A stretch of DNA of 64,000 nt, taken from Maritalea mediterranea (GTDB lineage: Bacteria; Pseudomonadota; Alphaproteobacteria; Rhizobiales; Devosiaceae). The notes under the pieces are model-generated. The model was given only the letters and a program-made list of their open reading frames with translations, had not been told where the DNA came from and did no database searches. Shown piece by piece: positions 33,420 through 44,743 of the stretch; within the stretch, counting starts at the first letter, position 1, and each line of letters begins with the position of its first letter. Made by a program: the position numbers and the translations under genes. The stretch lies in contig NZ_JAKGTI010000005.1 in the NCBI RefSeq assembly GCF_021568695.1, positions 46,860 through 110,859 on the forward strand, in the 5' to 3' direction.

Positions 33420-35225
33420 ATGGCACTCAAAGGCGATTATAAAATTATCGACCACGAATTTGACGTGGTGGTTGTCGGCGCCGGTGGCGCGGGATTGCGC
33501 GCCACGCTGGGCATGGCCGAGCAGGGCTTGCGCACAGCGTGTGTAACCAAAGTATTCCCAACCCGCTCCCACACGGTGGCGGCGCAGGGCGGCATTGCGG
33601 CATCTTTGGGCAATATGGGCCCCGATAGCTGGCAGTGGCACATGTATGACACGGTAAAGGGCTCTGACTGGCTGGGCGACAATGATGCGATGGAATATCT
33701 CGCACGTGAAGCGCCAAAAGCGGTTTATGAGCTTGAGCATTATGGTGTGCCCTTCTCGCGGACTGAAGAAGGCAAGATCTATCAGCGCCCCTTTGGCGGC
33801 CATATGCAGAATTATGGTGAAGGCCCGCCAGTGCAGCGCACATGTGCGGCGGCGGACCGGACGGGTCACGCGATTTTGCACACGCTTTATGGCCAGTCTT
33901 TGCGCAACAATGCGCAGTTCTTCATTGAATATTTCGCTACCGATTTGCTGATGAGCGAAGATGGCGAGTGCCAGGGCGTGATTGCCTGGAAACTGGACGA
34001 TGGCACCATTCACCGTTTCCGCGCCAAGCAAACCGTTTTGGCGACGGGCGGTTATGGCCGTGCTTATTTCTCTGCCACCTCTGCTCACACCTGCACAGGT
34101 GATGGCGGCGGCATGGTGGCCCGTGCGGGCTTGCCATTGCAGGACATGGAATTTGTGCAGTTCCACCCAACCGGCATTTATGGCGCAGGCGTGTTGATCA
34201 CCGAAGGTGCGCGCGGTGAGGGCGGTTATCTGACCAACTCTGAAGGCGAGCGTTTTATGGAGCGTTATGCGCCGAACGCCAAGGATCTGGCGTCACGTGA
34301 CGTGGTTTCACGTTGCATGACCATGGAAATTCGCGAAGGCCGCGGGGTTGGCCCGAACAAGGATCACATCTTCTTGCATCTTGATCACCTTGATCCTGAT
34401 GTGTTGGCGGAGCGTTTGCCGGGCATTACCGAAAGCGCGAAAGTGTTTGCTGGTGTTGATTTGACCCGCGAGCCGATCCCTGTGATCCCAACCGTTCACT
34501 ACAATATGGGCGGCGTGCCGACCAATTATTGGGGGGAAGTGTTGAACCCTACAGCCGATGATCCGGACGCGATTGTGCCGGGCCTGATGGCCGTGGGTGA
34601 AGCAGGTTGTGCCTCTGTGCACGGGGCGAACCGTTTGGGCTCCAACTCGCTGATTGACCTGGTGGTGTTTGGCCGGGCAGCGGCGATCCGCGCAGGCAAA
34701 GTGGTGGACAAGGAAGCCGCTGTGCCGGACGTGAATGAAGCCAGCTTTGAAAAATCCATGGAGCGTTTTGACCGGTTGCGCTATGCGGACGGGTCGATTT
34801 CCACCGCGCAATTGCGGGACAAGATGCAGCGCGCCATGCAAGAAGATGCGGCCGTATTCCGCACCGAAGAAACGCTGCAATCAGGCGTTAAACGCATGAC
34901 CGAAATCTGGGGTGAAATGGCCGATGTGAAGGTGCATGACCGCTCCATGATCTGGAACACGGATCTGGTGGAAACGCTGGAGTTGGAAAACCTGATGGCC
35001 AATGCGATGACCACGGTTGTATCGGCTGAAGCGCGGAAAGAGAGCCGCGGGGCGCATGCGCGGGAAGATTATCCTGACCGTGATGATAAGAATTGGCGCC
35101 AACACTCCATTTCGCGTCTGTCTGAAGATGGCAGAGTGGAGCTTTCTTTGCGTGGCGTGCACGTGGACCCGATTTCTGAAGAGGTTGATTTGAAAAAAAT
35201 CGCCCCGAAAGCCCGGGTCTATTAA
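33420..35225 (+). CDS. sdhA: Succinate dehydrogenase flavoprotein subunit
   Basis: A 601-residue catalytic subunit of complex II, oxidising succinate to fumarate. The FAD-binding [15 protein letters not shown] is at about 17-31; [10 protein letters not shown] near 43-52 holds the histidine to which FAD is covalently bound; [20 protein letters not shown] near 245 and [14 protein letters not shown] near 360 are active-site segments. Length is standard. It is followed one base later by a possible 29-codon frame and then sdhB. Confidence 0.98.
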   Translation: MALKGDYKIIDHEFDVVVVGAGGAGLRATLGMAEQGLRTACVTKVFPTRSHTVAAQGGIAASLGNMGPDSWQWHMYDTVKGSDWLGDNDAMEYLAREAPKAVYELEHYGVPFSRTEEGKIYQRPFGGHMQNYGEGPPVQRTCAAADRTGHAILHTLYGQSLRNNAQFFIEYFATDLLMSEDGECQGVIAWKLDDGTIHRFRAKQTVLATGGYGRAYFSATSAHTCTGDGGGMVARAGLPLQDMEFVQFHPTGIYGAGVLITEGARGEGGYLTNSEGERFMERYAPNAKDLASRDVVSRCMTMEIREGRGVGPNKDHIFLHLDHLDPDVLAERLPGITESAKVFAGVDLTREPIPVIPTVHYNMGGVPTNYWGEVLNPTADDPDAIVPGLMAVGEAGCASVHGANRLGSNSLIDLVVFGRAAAIRAGKVVDKEAAVPDVNEASFEKSMERFDRLRYADGSISTAQLRDKMQRAMQEDAAVFRTEETLQSGVKRMTEIWGEMADVKVHDRSMIWNTDLVETLELENLMANAMTTVVSAEARKESRGAHAREDYPDRDDKNWRQHSISRLSEDGRVELSLRGVHVDPISEEVDLKKIAPKARVY

Positions 35226-35226
35226 G

Positions 35227-35316
35227 ATGCAGCTTCGTTTTGGCCAACAAAAACCGGCTGATGCCGTTTCTGCGATCCGGGCGGGCAAAATGCGCGCCGA
35301 TCGCAAAGATTATTAG
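35227..35316 (+). CDS. Possible 29-residue basic peptide between sdhA and sdhB
   Basis: An ATG one base after the sdhA stop opens 29 codons ([20 protein letters not shown], then a basic end KMRADRKDY) and stops 11 nt before sdhB, which otherwise would have a 102-nt spacer in a tightly packed operon. No good ribosome site is seen but it could be read by coupling. Short, no known family; it may simply be spacer. Confidence 0.3.
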   Translation: MQLRFGQQKPADAVSAIRAGKMRADRKDY

Positions 35317-35327
35317 GGAGCCTTGAT

Positions 35328-36104
35328 ATGGTTCAACTGACCCTGCCGAAAAACTCGCAACCCAAAAAGGGTAAAACCTGGCCAAAACCGTCAGGCGACA
35401 AAGTGCGGGAATTTCACATTTACCGCTATGATCCGGACAGCGGCGAGAATCCGCGTATCGATACTTATTTTGTCGATCTGGACGATTGTGGGCCGATGGT
35501 GCTGGATGCACTTTTGTACATCAAAGACAAGATTGACCCGACATTGACCTTGCGCCGCTCTTGCCGCGAGGGGATCTGTGGTTCCTGCGCCATGAATATT
35601 GGCGGGTTGAACACATTGGCCTGCACCAAGGGCATTGACGAGTTTAAGGGCGCGATCAATGTCTATCCGTTGCCGCATATGCCAGTGGTGAAAGATTTGG
35701 TGCCTGACCTGACCAATTTTTACGCTCAGCACCGCTCCATCAAGCCATGGTTGCAAACCAAAACACCTGAGCCGCGCACAGAATGGTTGCAGGCGCGGGA
35801 AGATCGGGAAAAGCTCGATGGGCTTTATGAATGCATTCTTTGCGCCTGTTGCTCCGCGTCTTGCCCGAGCTATTGGTGGAATGGCGACCGTTATTTGGGG
35901 CCAGCCGTGTTGCTGCAGGCCTATCGCTGGCTGATCGACAGCCGGGATGAGGCCACCGGCGAACGTCTGGACGATCTGGAAGATCCGTTCCGGCTCTATC
36001 GCTGCCACACCATTATGAACTGCGCCAATACCTGTCCGAAGGGGTTGAACCCGGCCAAGGCGATTGGCGAGATCAAGAAAATGATGGTTGAGCGGGCCGT
36101 TTAA
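35328..36104 (+). CDS. sdhB: Succinate dehydrogenase iron-sulfur subunit
   Basis: A 258-residue electron-transfer subunit. The [2Fe-2S] cluster cysteines are in [13 protein letters not shown] and the following LACTKG; the [4Fe-4S] and [3Fe-4S] clusters are in [17 protein letters not shown] and [17 protein letters not shown]. Electrons pass from SdhA FAD to ubiquinone in SdhCD. It closes the operon; a terminator follows at 36120. Confidence 0.98.
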   Translation: MVQLTLPKNSQPKKGKTWPKPSGDKVREFHIYRYDPDSGENPRIDTYFVDLDDCGPMVLDALLYIKDKIDPTLTLRRSCREGICGSCAMNIGGLNTLACTKGIDEFKGAINVYPLPHMPVVKDLVPDLTNFYAQHRSIKPWLQTKTPEPRTEWLQAREDREKLDGLYECILCACCSASCPSYWWNGDRYLGPAVLLQAYRWLIDSRDEATGERLDDLEDPFRLYRCHTIMNCANTCPKGLNPAKAIGEIKKMMVERAV

Positions 36105-36119
36105 CTGTTAGACTGAAAG

Positions 36120-36145
36120 CCGCCTCCTTGAGGCGGTTTTCTTTT
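36120..36145 (+). terminator. Rho-independent terminator of sdhCDAB
   Basis: CCGCCTC and GAGGCGG form a perfect 7-bp stem with a CTT loop, followed by TTTTCTTTT, 15 nt after the sdhB stop. Confidence 0.9.
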
Positions 36146-36158
36146 GAAAGGGCATGAG

Positions 36159-36410
36159 ATGGGCCTGACCACCATTGCAAAAATTGATGATCTGGGCGAG
36201 GCGCGCTTGCTGATTTTGGCGCTTAAATCGCATGGATTTCATCCGATTGAGGGGGATGAGGTGGGTTTGGCCGGCTTTGCCGGGGCCATTGGCCCCTCTG
36301 GTGTGCCGATCATGGTGCCCGGCGGCGAGGCGGAAGATGCCAAATTGCTGCTGGACAGTCTGCGCGAAGACTTCAAAAAAGACAGCTCGGCCGATCCATC
36401 GGGCCAGTAG
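36159..36410 (+). CDS. DUF2007-like small protein
   Basis: An 83-residue protein with the DUF2007 layout: a helix (LGEARLLILALKSHGF) then a strand-turn with GLAGFAGAIGPSGVPIMVPGGEAEDAKLLLD, here quoted as two parts GAIGPSGVPIMVP and GEAEDAKLLLD. These small ferredoxin-like domains have been suggested to act in signalling; no function is established. AAAGGG ends six bases before ATG 36159. Confidence 0.75.
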   Translation: MGLTTIAKIDDLGEARLLILALKSHGFHPIEGDEVGLAGFAGAIGPSGVPIMVPGGEAEDAKLLLDSLREDFKKDSSADPSGQ

Positions 36411-36489
36411 ACGTAAACTCGCCACATTCCTGACTAGAACAAAGAATGGCCTATTGCGCCGAACAGCAGCGCGTTGATGGCGTTAGGGC

Positions 36490-36519
36490 TTGACAAATTT
36501 ATGGTTGATAACGTTTTAA
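36490..36519 (+). promoter_or_regulatory. Candidate promoter of the Omp19-like gene
   Basis: TTGACA (36490-36495) matches the -35 consensus exactly; TTTTAA at 36514-36519 is 18 bp downstream. An imperfect inverted repeat around AACGTT overlaps the -10 side. Consensus match only. Confidence 0.45.
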
Positions 36520-36566
36520 CCTTTTTCAAGCAGGCTTAAGCACATTCGCACAAAGGAGACCCGTGC

Positions 36567-37184
36567 ATGGCGAAAAATATTGTGAAACTTGTTCAACTGG
36601 GGTGCGTTGTCAGCATCATCGCGCTTGCCGGGTGTACAACCACACGCTCGCCATTTTCCTCGTCTTCTCGCAATGCCCCTCCACCGGAGCAATTGACGCC
36701 GGTGAATACGGGCACCGTCAATCAGTCTGAATTGCCGCCCGTCGATGGCAGCCAGCCGCAATCGCAAGATCCGCAATTGGCCGACAGCCAGGCGCAGAAT
36801 GGTGAAGCGGAATCCTTGTTTGGCGAGCAGGACGGGTCGTTCGTGTCGCTGAATGATGTGAATGAAAACACCAATGTGGCCGGGCGCGATCTGACCGGGC
36901 CGCTGACCGTGTTGAAATTGTTGGGCGTCTGGACCGTGCAGGCGGGGGATGAGACCTGCCGCTTGAATCTGACCCAGTCGGCCAAAGGCTCAACCGGGCG
37001 CTATCGTGCCTCGGCGCCAAATTGTGCCGTGCCCTCTATTGCTGCCGTTAGCTCCTGGCAATTGGCGGGCAATCAGGTGCAACTGTTCAATGAGCAAGGC
37101 CAAATGATTGGCAATCTGTTGAAAAATGGCGAACGTTTTGTGGGCACCATGGCCGGTGGCCAAGGCGTTTCCATGGTCGGATAG
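36567..37184 (+). CDS. Omp19-like lipoprotein with Inh/AprI protease-inhibitor domain
   Basis: A 205-residue outer-membrane lipoprotein candidate. Residues 1-22 form a lipoprotein signal with lipobox LAGC, giving Cys23 as the lipidated residue. About 80 residues of Ser/Pro/Gln-rich linker follow. The C-terminal 90 residues fit the eight-strand barrel of the AprI/Inh protease inhibitors: GVWTVQAGDETCRLNLTQS, APNCAVPS with the paired cysteine, SWQLAGNQVQLFNEQG and GERFVGTMAGG. The lay-out closely follows Brucella Omp19, a protease-inhibiting surface lipoprotein. Inhibition here is inferred. The gene has its own promoter and is followed 26 nt later by zapE. Confidence 0.8.
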   Translation: MAKNIVKLVQLGCVVSIIALAGCTTTRSPFSSSSRNAPPPEQLTPVNTGTVNQSELPPVDGSQPQSQDPQLADSQAQNGEAESLFGEQDGSFVSLNDVNENTNVAGRDLTGPLTVLKLLGVWTVQAGDETCRLNLTQSAKGSTGRYRASAPNCAVPSIAAVSSWQLAGNQVQLFNEQGQMIGNLLKNGERFVGTMAGGQGVSMVG

Positions 37185-37210
37185 TCCTTCCAGCCCAATA
37201 AAGGCTCTTT

Positions 37211-38359
37211 ATGGCGCAGTCATTTTTCGCGCATTATCAAAAGCTGGTTGATGGTAAGGTGCTCAAGCCTGATCCGGCGCAGGCCGAAATTGTGCGTCAA
37301 TTTGATGAATTGGCCCGGCAATTGCAGGCGCATCAGCAGGACAAGCCGAATTTCTTTCAGCGCCTGATGGGGCAAAGCCACGCGGATGACGCGCCAGATG
37401 GGCTTTATATCTGGGGCGATGTGGGCCGCGGCAAAACAATGCTGATGGATTTGTTTTTCAACCATATTGAAGTTGAAAAGAAACGCCGGGTGCATTTTCA
37501 CGAATTTATGGCCGAGGTGCATGAGGCGATCGCCGAATTTCGCAAAAGCGAAAAAGGCAAGGATAATGGTCGCCGTGATCCCATTCCCCATGTGACCGCA
37601 CCCATTATCGATGAAGTTAAACTTCTCTGCTTTGACGAGTTTCACGTCAATGACATTACCGATGCTATGTTGCTGTCGCGGTTGTTTGATCAATTGTTTG
37701 CGGCTGGGCTGGTGGTGGTCGCCACCTCCAATGTGCCCCCCGATCGGCTCTATAAGAACGGATTGAACCGTCAACTCTTTGTGCCTTTTATTGATTTGCT
37801 CAAGCAAAAAACCAAAGTGTTGCAGCTGGATGTGGATCATGATTATCGCCGCGAAAAGCTGGAAGAACAGCCGATCTATTTCTTTGGCCATGATGAGGCA
37901 TCGCGCAAGGGGCTGGACCGGGTTTGGAACAATCTCACCGGCAGGCAGGCCGGTGAGCCGGAAGTGATCAATCTGCAAGGGCGCAGCTTTGAAGTGCCGC
38001 AGCAGGCGCTTGGGGTGATGCGAATCGGCTTTAAGCAATTATGCGAGGCGCCGCTTGGCTCGCGGGACTATTTGCGGCTGTCGCACCACTATCACACCTT
38101 CATTATTGACGAGATTCCCTATCTTGACCGGGCGCGCAGCGATGCGGCCAAGCGATTTATCCTTCTGGTGGATACCTTATATGATCGCGGCTGCAAGCTG
38201 GCGGCGTCTTTTGCCGCGCCTCTGGAAGAGTTAAGTGGCGATGATCAAACGGCTTTTGAATTTCAGCGGACCCTCTCCAGATTGATGGAAATGCGCTCGC
38301 TTGAATATTTGGGTGCGCCGCTCAATGATGTCGAAGACGCGGAGGAGCGTTCAGCATAG
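37211..38359 (+). CDS. zapE: AFG1/ZapE family ATPase
   Basis: A 382-residue AAA-like P-loop ATPase. Walker A GDVGRGKTM is near residues 68-76 and Walker B LLCFDEFHV near 138-146; YRREKL and a sensor-like ATSNVPPDRLYKNG near 177 follow. E. coli ZapE acts at the division ring late in constriction; mitochondrial AFG1 acts on respiratory-chain protein turnover. The position ahead of mdh-sucCD is conserved in many alphaproteobacteria and suits the second, respiratory link. A separate promoter probably precedes mdh. Confidence 0.92.
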   Translation: MAQSFFAHYQKLVDGKVLKPDPAQAEIVRQFDELARQLQAHQQDKPNFFQRLMGQSHADDAPDGLYIWGDVGRGKTMLMDLFFNHIEVEKKRRVHFHEFMAEVHEAIAEFRKSEKGKDNGRRDPIPHVTAPIIDEVKLLCFDEFHVNDITDAMLLSRLFDQLFAAGLVVVATSNVPPDRLYKNGLNRQLFVPFIDLLKQKTKVLQLDVDHDYRREKLEEQPIYFFGHDEASRKGLDRVWNNLTGRQAGEPEVINLQGRSFEVPQQALGVMRIGFKQLCEAPLGSRDYLRLSHHYHTFIIDEIPYLDRARSDAAKRFILLVDTLYDRGCKLAASFAAPLEELSGDDQTAFEFQRTLSRLMEMRSLEYLGAPLNDVEDAEERSA

Positions 38360-38414
38360 ACGGAATAGCGCTGGAAACGCTGGATTTGTGAAGCAACTAA
38401 TACGAAGGGTTCAC

Positions 38415-39449
<1,035 letters not shown>

Positions 39450-39491
39450 CGCGCGCTTTAAACTCAATCGCGAAACCAACGGAGTGATGCG

Positions 39492-40688
39492 ATGAACATT
39501 CATGAATATCAGGCCAAGAAGCTCTTGGCCTCCTATGGCGCGCCAGTGGCCAAAGGTATTCCTATTTTTTCAAAAGAAGAGGCGCGCAAGGCGGCTGACG
39601 AATTGGGCGGCCCGCTTTGGGTGGTGAAAAGCCAAATTCATGCTGGTGGCCGCGGCAAGGGCAAATTCAAAGAATTGCCTGAAGATGCCAAAGGCGGCGT
39701 GCGTCTGGCGTTCACCAAGGACGAAGTTGATGCCCATGTGGAAGAAATGCTGGGCAACACATTGGTGACCAAGCAGACCGGTCCGGACGGCAAGCAGGTT
39801 AACCAGCTATATCTGGAAGATGGCGCGGATATTGACCGCGAACTTTATCTTTCATTGTTGGTGGATCGCGCTTCTGGCAAAGTGGCTTTTGTGGCCTCCA
39901 CCGAAGGGGGCATGGACATTGAAGCAGTGGCGGAAGAAACCCCTGAGAAAATCCACAATCTGCCGATTGATCCGGACACAGGCGTCACCGAAGCTGATGC
40001 GTCAGCGCTGTGCGACGCGTTGAAGCTGGAGGGGGATGCCCGCGCGGACGGGATGAAATTGTTCCCGATCCTTTATAAGGCCTTCACCGAAAAAGATATG
40101 AGCCTTTTGGAAATCAACCCGCTGATCGTGATGGAAGACGGTCATTTGCGCGTGTTGGATGCCAAAGTGTCATTTGACGGCAATGCCCTGTTCCGTCACC
40201 CGGATGTGGTGGAACTGCGCGATTTGACCGAAGAAGACGAAAAAGAGATCGAAGCCAGCAAATATGATCTGGCCTATATCGCTTTGGACGGCACCATCGG
40301 CTGTATGGTGAACGGCGCTGGTCTGGCCATGTCGACCATGGACATCATCAAGCTTTATGGCGAAGAGCCGGCCAACTTCCTTGACGTGGGTGGCGGCGCG
40401 AATGCTGAAAAAGTAACGGCAGCCTTTAAAATCATCACGGCGGACCCGAATGTTAAAGGCATTTTGGTCAACATCTTTGGTGGCATTATGCGCTGCGACG
40501 TGATCGCGGAAGGCGTTTTGACCGCGGTGAAAGATGTGGGGCTCAATGTGCCTTTGGTGGTGCGGCTTGAAGGCACCAAGGTTGCGGAAGGCAAAAAGCT
40601 GATCGAAGAGAGTGGCTTGAACGTGATCCCAGCAGATGATCTTGACGATGCCGCGCAGAAAATTGTTGCTGCAGTGAAAGGGGCGTAA
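39492..40688 (+). CDS. sucC: Succinyl-CoA synthetase, beta subunit
   Basis: A 398-residue ATP-grasp subunit. [19 protein letters not shown] is the family start; [15 protein letters not shown] near 45 binds nucleotide, LLEINPLIV near 205 has the Mg ligands, and [13 protein letters not shown] near 330 is in the C-terminal ligase domain. With SucD it makes ATP (or GTP) and succinate from succinyl-CoA. It is followed 3 nt later by sucD. Confidence 0.98.
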   Translation: MNIHEYQAKKLLASYGAPVAKGIPIFSKEEARKAADELGGPLWVVKSQIHAGGRGKGKFKELPEDAKGGVRLAFTKDEVDAHVEEMLGNTLVTKQTGPDGKQVNQLYLEDGADIDRELYLSLLVDRASGKVAFVASTEGGMDIEAVAEETPEKIHNLPIDPDTGVTEADASALCDALKLEGDARADGMKLFPILYKAFTEKDMSLLEINPLIVMEDGHLRVLDAKVSFDGNALFRHPDVVELRDLTEEDEKEIEASKYDLAYIALDGTIGCMVNGAGLAMSTMDIIKLYGEEPANFLDVGGGANAEKVTAAFKIITADPNVKGILVNIFGGIMRCDVIAEGVLTAVKDVGLNVPLVVRLEGTKVAEGKKLIEESGLNVIPADDLDDAAQKIVAAVKGA

Positions 40689-40691
40689 CCA

Positions 40692-41603
40692 ATGTCTATT
40701 TTGATCAATAAAGATACAAAAGTGTTGGTTCAGGGCCTGACCGGTAAAACAGGTACGTTCCACACTGAGCAAGCACTTGCTTATCACGGCACCAAAATGG
40801 TCGGCGGCATTCACCCGAAAAAGGGTGGCTCGACCTGGACAGGTAATGTGGGCGATGGCACACAGGATCTGCCCGTGTTTGCCAGCGTTGCAGAAGGCAA
40901 AAAAGAAACCGGCGCCAATGCGTCAGTTGTTTATGTGCCGCCTGCAGGTGCAGCCGCTGCGATCATGGAAGCAATTGAAGCTGAGATTGAGTTGATCGTT
41001 TGTATCACCGAAGGCGTGCCTGTGATGGACATGGTGAAGGTGAAAGCAGCGCTTGAGAAATCAAAGTCGCGTTTGATCGGGCCAAACTGCCCCGGCGTTT
41101 TGACACCGAACGAATGTAAGATCGGCATTATGCCCGGTAACATCTTCTCCAAAGGTTCTGTGGGCATTGTGTCTCGTTCCGGCACCTTGACCTATGAGGC
41201 TGTGTTCCAGACCACCAATGCAGGCCTTGGCCAATCCACAGCTGTGGGCATTGGCGGTGACCCGGTGAAGGGTACAGAGTTTATCGACATGCTCGATATG
41301 TTCCTGGACGATGATGAAACCGAAAGCATCATCATGATTGGTGAAATTGGCGGGACCGCGGAAGAAGAGGCTGCCGAATTCATCAAACAAGAAGCCAAAA
41401 AAGGCCGCTCCAAGCCAATGGCTGGCTTTATCGCTGGTCTAACAGCCCCTCCAGGCCGTACCATGGGTCATGCGGGTGCTGTGATTTCCGGCGGCAAAGG
41501 CGGCGCGGAAGACAAGATTGCCGCGATGGAAGATGCGGGCATTAAAGTGTCTCGCTCGCCCGCCAAAATCGGCGACACGCTCCTTGAGGTTCTCAAGGGC
41601 TAA
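40692..41603 (+). CDS. sucD: Succinyl-CoA synthetase, alpha subunit
   Basis: A 303-residue CoA-binding subunit. [16 protein letters not shown] is near the start; [20 protein letters not shown] near 130 is the ligase signature; [17 protein letters not shown] near 255 contains the His phosphorylated during catalysis. It is followed by a strong hairpin without T run and then sucA. Confidence 0.98.
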   Translation: MSILINKDTKVLVQGLTGKTGTFHTEQALAYHGTKMVGGIHPKKGGSTWTGNVGDGTQDLPVFASVAEGKKETGANASVVYVPPAGAAAAIMEAIEAEIELIVCITEGVPVMDMVKVKAALEKSKSRLIGPNCPGVLTPNECKIGIMPGNIFSKGSVGIVSRSGTLTYEAVFQTTNAGLGQSTAVGIGGDPVKGTEFIDMLDMFLDDDETESIIMIGEIGGTAEEEAAEFIKQEAKKGRSKPMAGFIAGLTAPPGRTMGHAGAVISGGKGGAEDKIAAMEDAGIKVSRSPAKIGDTLLEVLKG

Positions 41604-41613
41604 AACATAAATT

Positions 41614-41660
41614 ATTGCGCGGGGTTAGCGTTAATTGAAATCTAACACCCCCCGCGCAAT
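41614..41660 (+). other. Long hairpin between sucD and sucA
   Basis: ATTGCGCGGGG (41614-41624) pairs with CCCCGCGCAAT (41650-41660), an 11-bp stem; inside it GTTAG and CTAAC can extend the helix. No T run follows. This is more like an mRNA-processing or stabilising structure that separates sucCD from sucAB expression than a full terminator, though it may reduce readthrough. Confidence 0.6.
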
Positions 41661-41738
41661 ACTCAAATGGCACGCAGCTCGTGACAGCTGCAAATCTTGA
41701 ATAGGGGACGACGAGGCCACTCCTCGCCAGGCAAGTCA

Positions 41739-44720
41739 ATGACACGACAAGAACAGAACTCAGCGTTTCTGCTCACTTCTTTTCTCTATGGCGGCAATGC
41801 CGATTATATTGAAGAGCTTTACGCCCAATACCAGGATAATCCCGCCAGTGTTGACGAGACATGGCGGTCTTTTTTTGCCGAATTGAAGGACAATGCGGAC
41901 GATGTGAAGAAAAGCGCGTCCGGGCCTTCATGGGAACGTAGCGACTGGCCACGCGCCGAAGGCGGCGAACTGGTGGCGGCGCTGGATGGCGATTGGGGCC
42001 GGTTTGAAGCCAAAGCCGCCAAAGTGGCCAAGGATAATGCCAAGGCCAACGGCGTGGCGATTGATCCGAGCCAAGTGCAGCAAGCAACGCGAGATTCCAT
42101 CCATGCGATCATGATGATCCGTGCTTATCGGATGCGTGGCCATTTGCATGCGGATCTTGACCCGCTGAATTTGACCGACCGGGCCCATGCGCCGGAGCTT
42201 GATCCGGCCAATTATGGCTTTAGCGAAAAAGATTATGACCGCAAAATCTTCATCGATTATTATCTGGGGCTGGAATATGCCACCATCCCGGAAATGCTGG
42301 AGATTTTGAAGCGGACCTATTGTTCGACCTTCGGCATTGAATTTATGCACATTTCCGATCCGGAAGCCAAAGGCTGGCTGCAGGAGCGGATCGAAGGGCC
42401 GGACAAAGAGATCGCCTTCACCAAGGAAGGCAAGATCGCGATTTTGAAAAAACTGGTCGAAGCGGAAGGTTTCGAGAAGTTTTTGGACGTGAAATATACC
42501 GGCACCAAGCGCTTTGGTTTGGATGGCGGCGAAAGCCTGATCCCGGCCCTGGAGCAGATCATCAAGCGCGGTGGTGCGCTGGGTGTTAAAGACATTGTGT
42601 TGGGCATGGCACACCGCGGGCGCCTCAATGTGTTGACCCAGGTTATGGGTAAAACCCACCGGGCTCTGTTCCACGAGTTTAAGGGCGGTGCGCCGCATCC
42701 GGACGATGTGGAAGGGTCAGGCGATGTTAAATATCACCTTGGCGCCTCATCTGACCGCGAGTTTGACGGCAATAATGTGCACTTGTCGCTCACGGCCAAC
42801 CCGTCTCACCTGGAGATCGTGAACCCTGTGGTGTTGGGCAAAGCCCGCGCCAAGCAGGATCAGCACAATGCCGAAGATGGCATTTTTGTACCGCCAAAAT
42901 CCACAGATCGATCATCCGTTCTGCCGCTGTTGCTGCATGGTGATGCGGCATTTGCCGGTCAGGGCGTTGTGGCCGAATGTTTCGGCCTGTCCGGCCTCAA
43001 AGGCCACCGTACAGGCGGCTCGATCCATTTTGTGATCAACAACCAGATCGGCTTTACCACCGCGCCGATGTATTCGCGCTCCTCGCCATATCCAACCGAT
43101 GTGGCGAAAATGATTGAAGCGCCGGTGTTCCATGTGAATGGGGACGATCCGGAGGCGGTGACATTTGCGGCGAAGATCGCCATCGAATATCGCCAAAAGT
43201 TCAAAAAGCCGGTGGTGATCGATATGATCTGCTACCGTCGTTTCGGCCACAATGAGGGCGACGAGCCGTCCTTCACCCAGCCGCAAATGTATAAGGCGAT
43301 CCGCTCACATCGCACCACCTTGCAGACTTATGCCGACAAATTGGTTAAAGAGGGCGTGGTCAGCGAGAAGGAAGTAGACAAGTTCATTTCAGACTGGCGC
43401 AGCCATCTTGAAGAAGAGTTTTCCGCTGGCGACGAATATAAGCCCAACAAGGCTGACTGGCTGGATGGGGCCTGGAAAAACATCAAACATGCGGAAGATG
43501 GTGCGCGGCGTGGCAATTCCGGTGTTGAAGTGGATCAGTTGCGCGAGATTGGCGAACGGATCACGGACATTCCAGAAAATTTTGAAGCGCATAAAACCAT
43601 TAAGCGCTTTATGAAAAACCGCAAAAAGGTGATCGAAGCGGGTGAAGGCATTGACTGGGCGTTGAGTGAGGCCCTTGCCTTTGGCACGCTGGTGACCGAG
43701 GGGCATCCGGTGCGCTTGTCCGGTCAGGATTGTGAGCGGGGCACCTTCTCGCAACGCCACACCGTGTTGCACCATCAAGAAGATGGCAGCCTTTATACGC
43801 CGTTGAACAATATCAAAGAGGGCCAGGCCCGCTATGAAGTGATCAACTCCATGTTGTCCGAAGAGGCGGTGTTGGGCTTTGAATATGGCTATTCACTGGC
43901 CGAACCCAATGCGTTGACGATCTGGGAAGCTCAGTTTGGTGACTTTGTGAACGGCGCACAGGTGGTGATTGACCAGTTCATCTCCTCGGGCGAGCGCAAA
44001 TGGCTGCGCATGTCCGGTTTGGTGATGATGCTGCCGCATGGCTATGAAGGCCAGGGGCCGGAACACTCTTCCGCCCGTCTGGAGCGTTTCTTGCAGCTTT
44101 GTGCTGAAGACAATATGCAGGTGGCGAACTGCACCACCCCGGCCAACTATTTCCACATTCTGCGCCGTCAGTTGAAGCGTGATTTCCGTAAGCCGCTGAT
44201 TTTGATGACGCCAAAGAGCCTGCTGCGCCACAAGCGCTGCGTCTCTTCACTGGAGGAAATGGGGCCAAACTCCACTTTCCACCGTTTGTTGTGGGATGAT
44301 GCGGAAACACCTGGCGGCAAGACCGACATCAAGCTGCAATCGGACGATAAAATCCGGCGCGTGGTGCTGTGTTCCGGCAAGGTTTATTACGACCTGTTGG
44401 AAGATCGTGAAAAGCGCGGCATTGACGATGTGTATCTGATGCGGTTGGAGCAGCTTTATCCGTTCCCGGCCAAAGCGCTGCATGATGAGTTGTCACGCTT
44501 CAAAAATGCTGAAATTGTGTGGTGTCAGGAAGAGCCGAAAAATATGGGCGCCTGGGCGTTTATTCAGCCTTATGTTGAATGGGTGCTTGAGCAAATGGAT
44601 CGCGCGGGTGAGCGGCCACGCTATGTGGGTCGTGCGGCCTCTGCCTCTACGGCAACCGGCCTGATGCGCAACCATTTGGCCCAGTTGCAGGCCTTTTTGG
44701 ATGAAGCTTTTGCCGACTAA
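41739..44720 (+). CDS. sucA: 2-oxoglutarate dehydrogenase E1 component
   Basis: A 993-residue thiamine-diphosphate enzyme that decarboxylates 2-oxoglutarate. The N-terminal segment ([18 protein letters not shown]) binds the E2 core; [16 protein letters not shown] near 300, [15 protein letters not shown] near 410 and INNQIGFTT near 440 belong to the cofactor-binding part; [20 protein letters not shown] near 770 and the C-terminal [16 protein letters not shown] are typical. ATG 41739 starts the family sequence; TTG 41697 upstream is in frame but not supported. sucB follows after 23 nt. Confidence 0.97.
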   Translation: MTRQEQNSAFLLTSFLYGGNADYIEELYAQYQDNPASVDETWRSFFAELKDNADDVKKSASGPSWERSDWPRAEGGELVAALDGDWGRFEAKAAKVAKDNAKANGVAIDPSQVQQATRDSIHAIMMIRAYRMRGHLHADLDPLNLTDRAHAPELDPANYGFSEKDYDRKIFIDYYLGLEYATIPEMLEILKRTYCSTFGIEFMHISDPEAKGWLQERIEGPDKEIAFTKEGKIAILKKLVEAEGFEKFLDVKYTGTKRFGLDGGESLIPALEQIIKRGGALGVKDIVLGMAHRGRLNVLTQVMGKTHRALFHEFKGGAPHPDDVEGSGDVKYHLGASSDREFDGNNVHLSLTANPSHLEIVNPVVLGKARAKQDQHNAEDGIFVPPKSTDRSSVLPLLLHGDAAFAGQGVVAECFGLSGLKGHRTGGSIHFVINNQIGFTTAPMYSRSSPYPTDVAKMIEAPVFHVNGDDPEAVTFAAKIAIEYRQKFKKPVVIDMICYRRFGHNEGDEPSFTQPQMYKAIRSHRTTLQTYADKLVKEGVVSEKEVDKFISDWRSHLEEEFSAGDEYKPNKADWLDGAWKNIKHAEDGARRGNSGVEVDQLREIGERITDIPENFEAHKTIKRFMKNRKKVIEAGEGIDWALSEALAFGTLVTEGHPVRLSGQDCERGTFSQRHTVLHHQEDGSLYTPLNNIKEGQARYEVINSMLSEEAVLGFEYGYSLAEPNALTIWEAQFGDFVNGAQVVIDQFISSGERKWLRMSGLVMMLPHGYEGQGPEHSSARLERFLQLCAEDNMQVANCTTPANYFHILRRQLKRDFRKPLILMTPKSLLRHKRCVSSLEEMGPNSTFHRLLWDDAETPGGKTDIKLQSDDKIRRVVLCSGKVYYDLLEDREKRGIDDVYLMRLEQLYPFPAKALHDELSRFKNAEIVWCQEEPKNMGAWAFIQPYVEWVLEQMDRAGERPRYVGRAASASTATGLMRNHLAQLQAFLDEAFAD

Positions 44721-44743
44721 AGCAGATTGGATTGGGAGAATAT

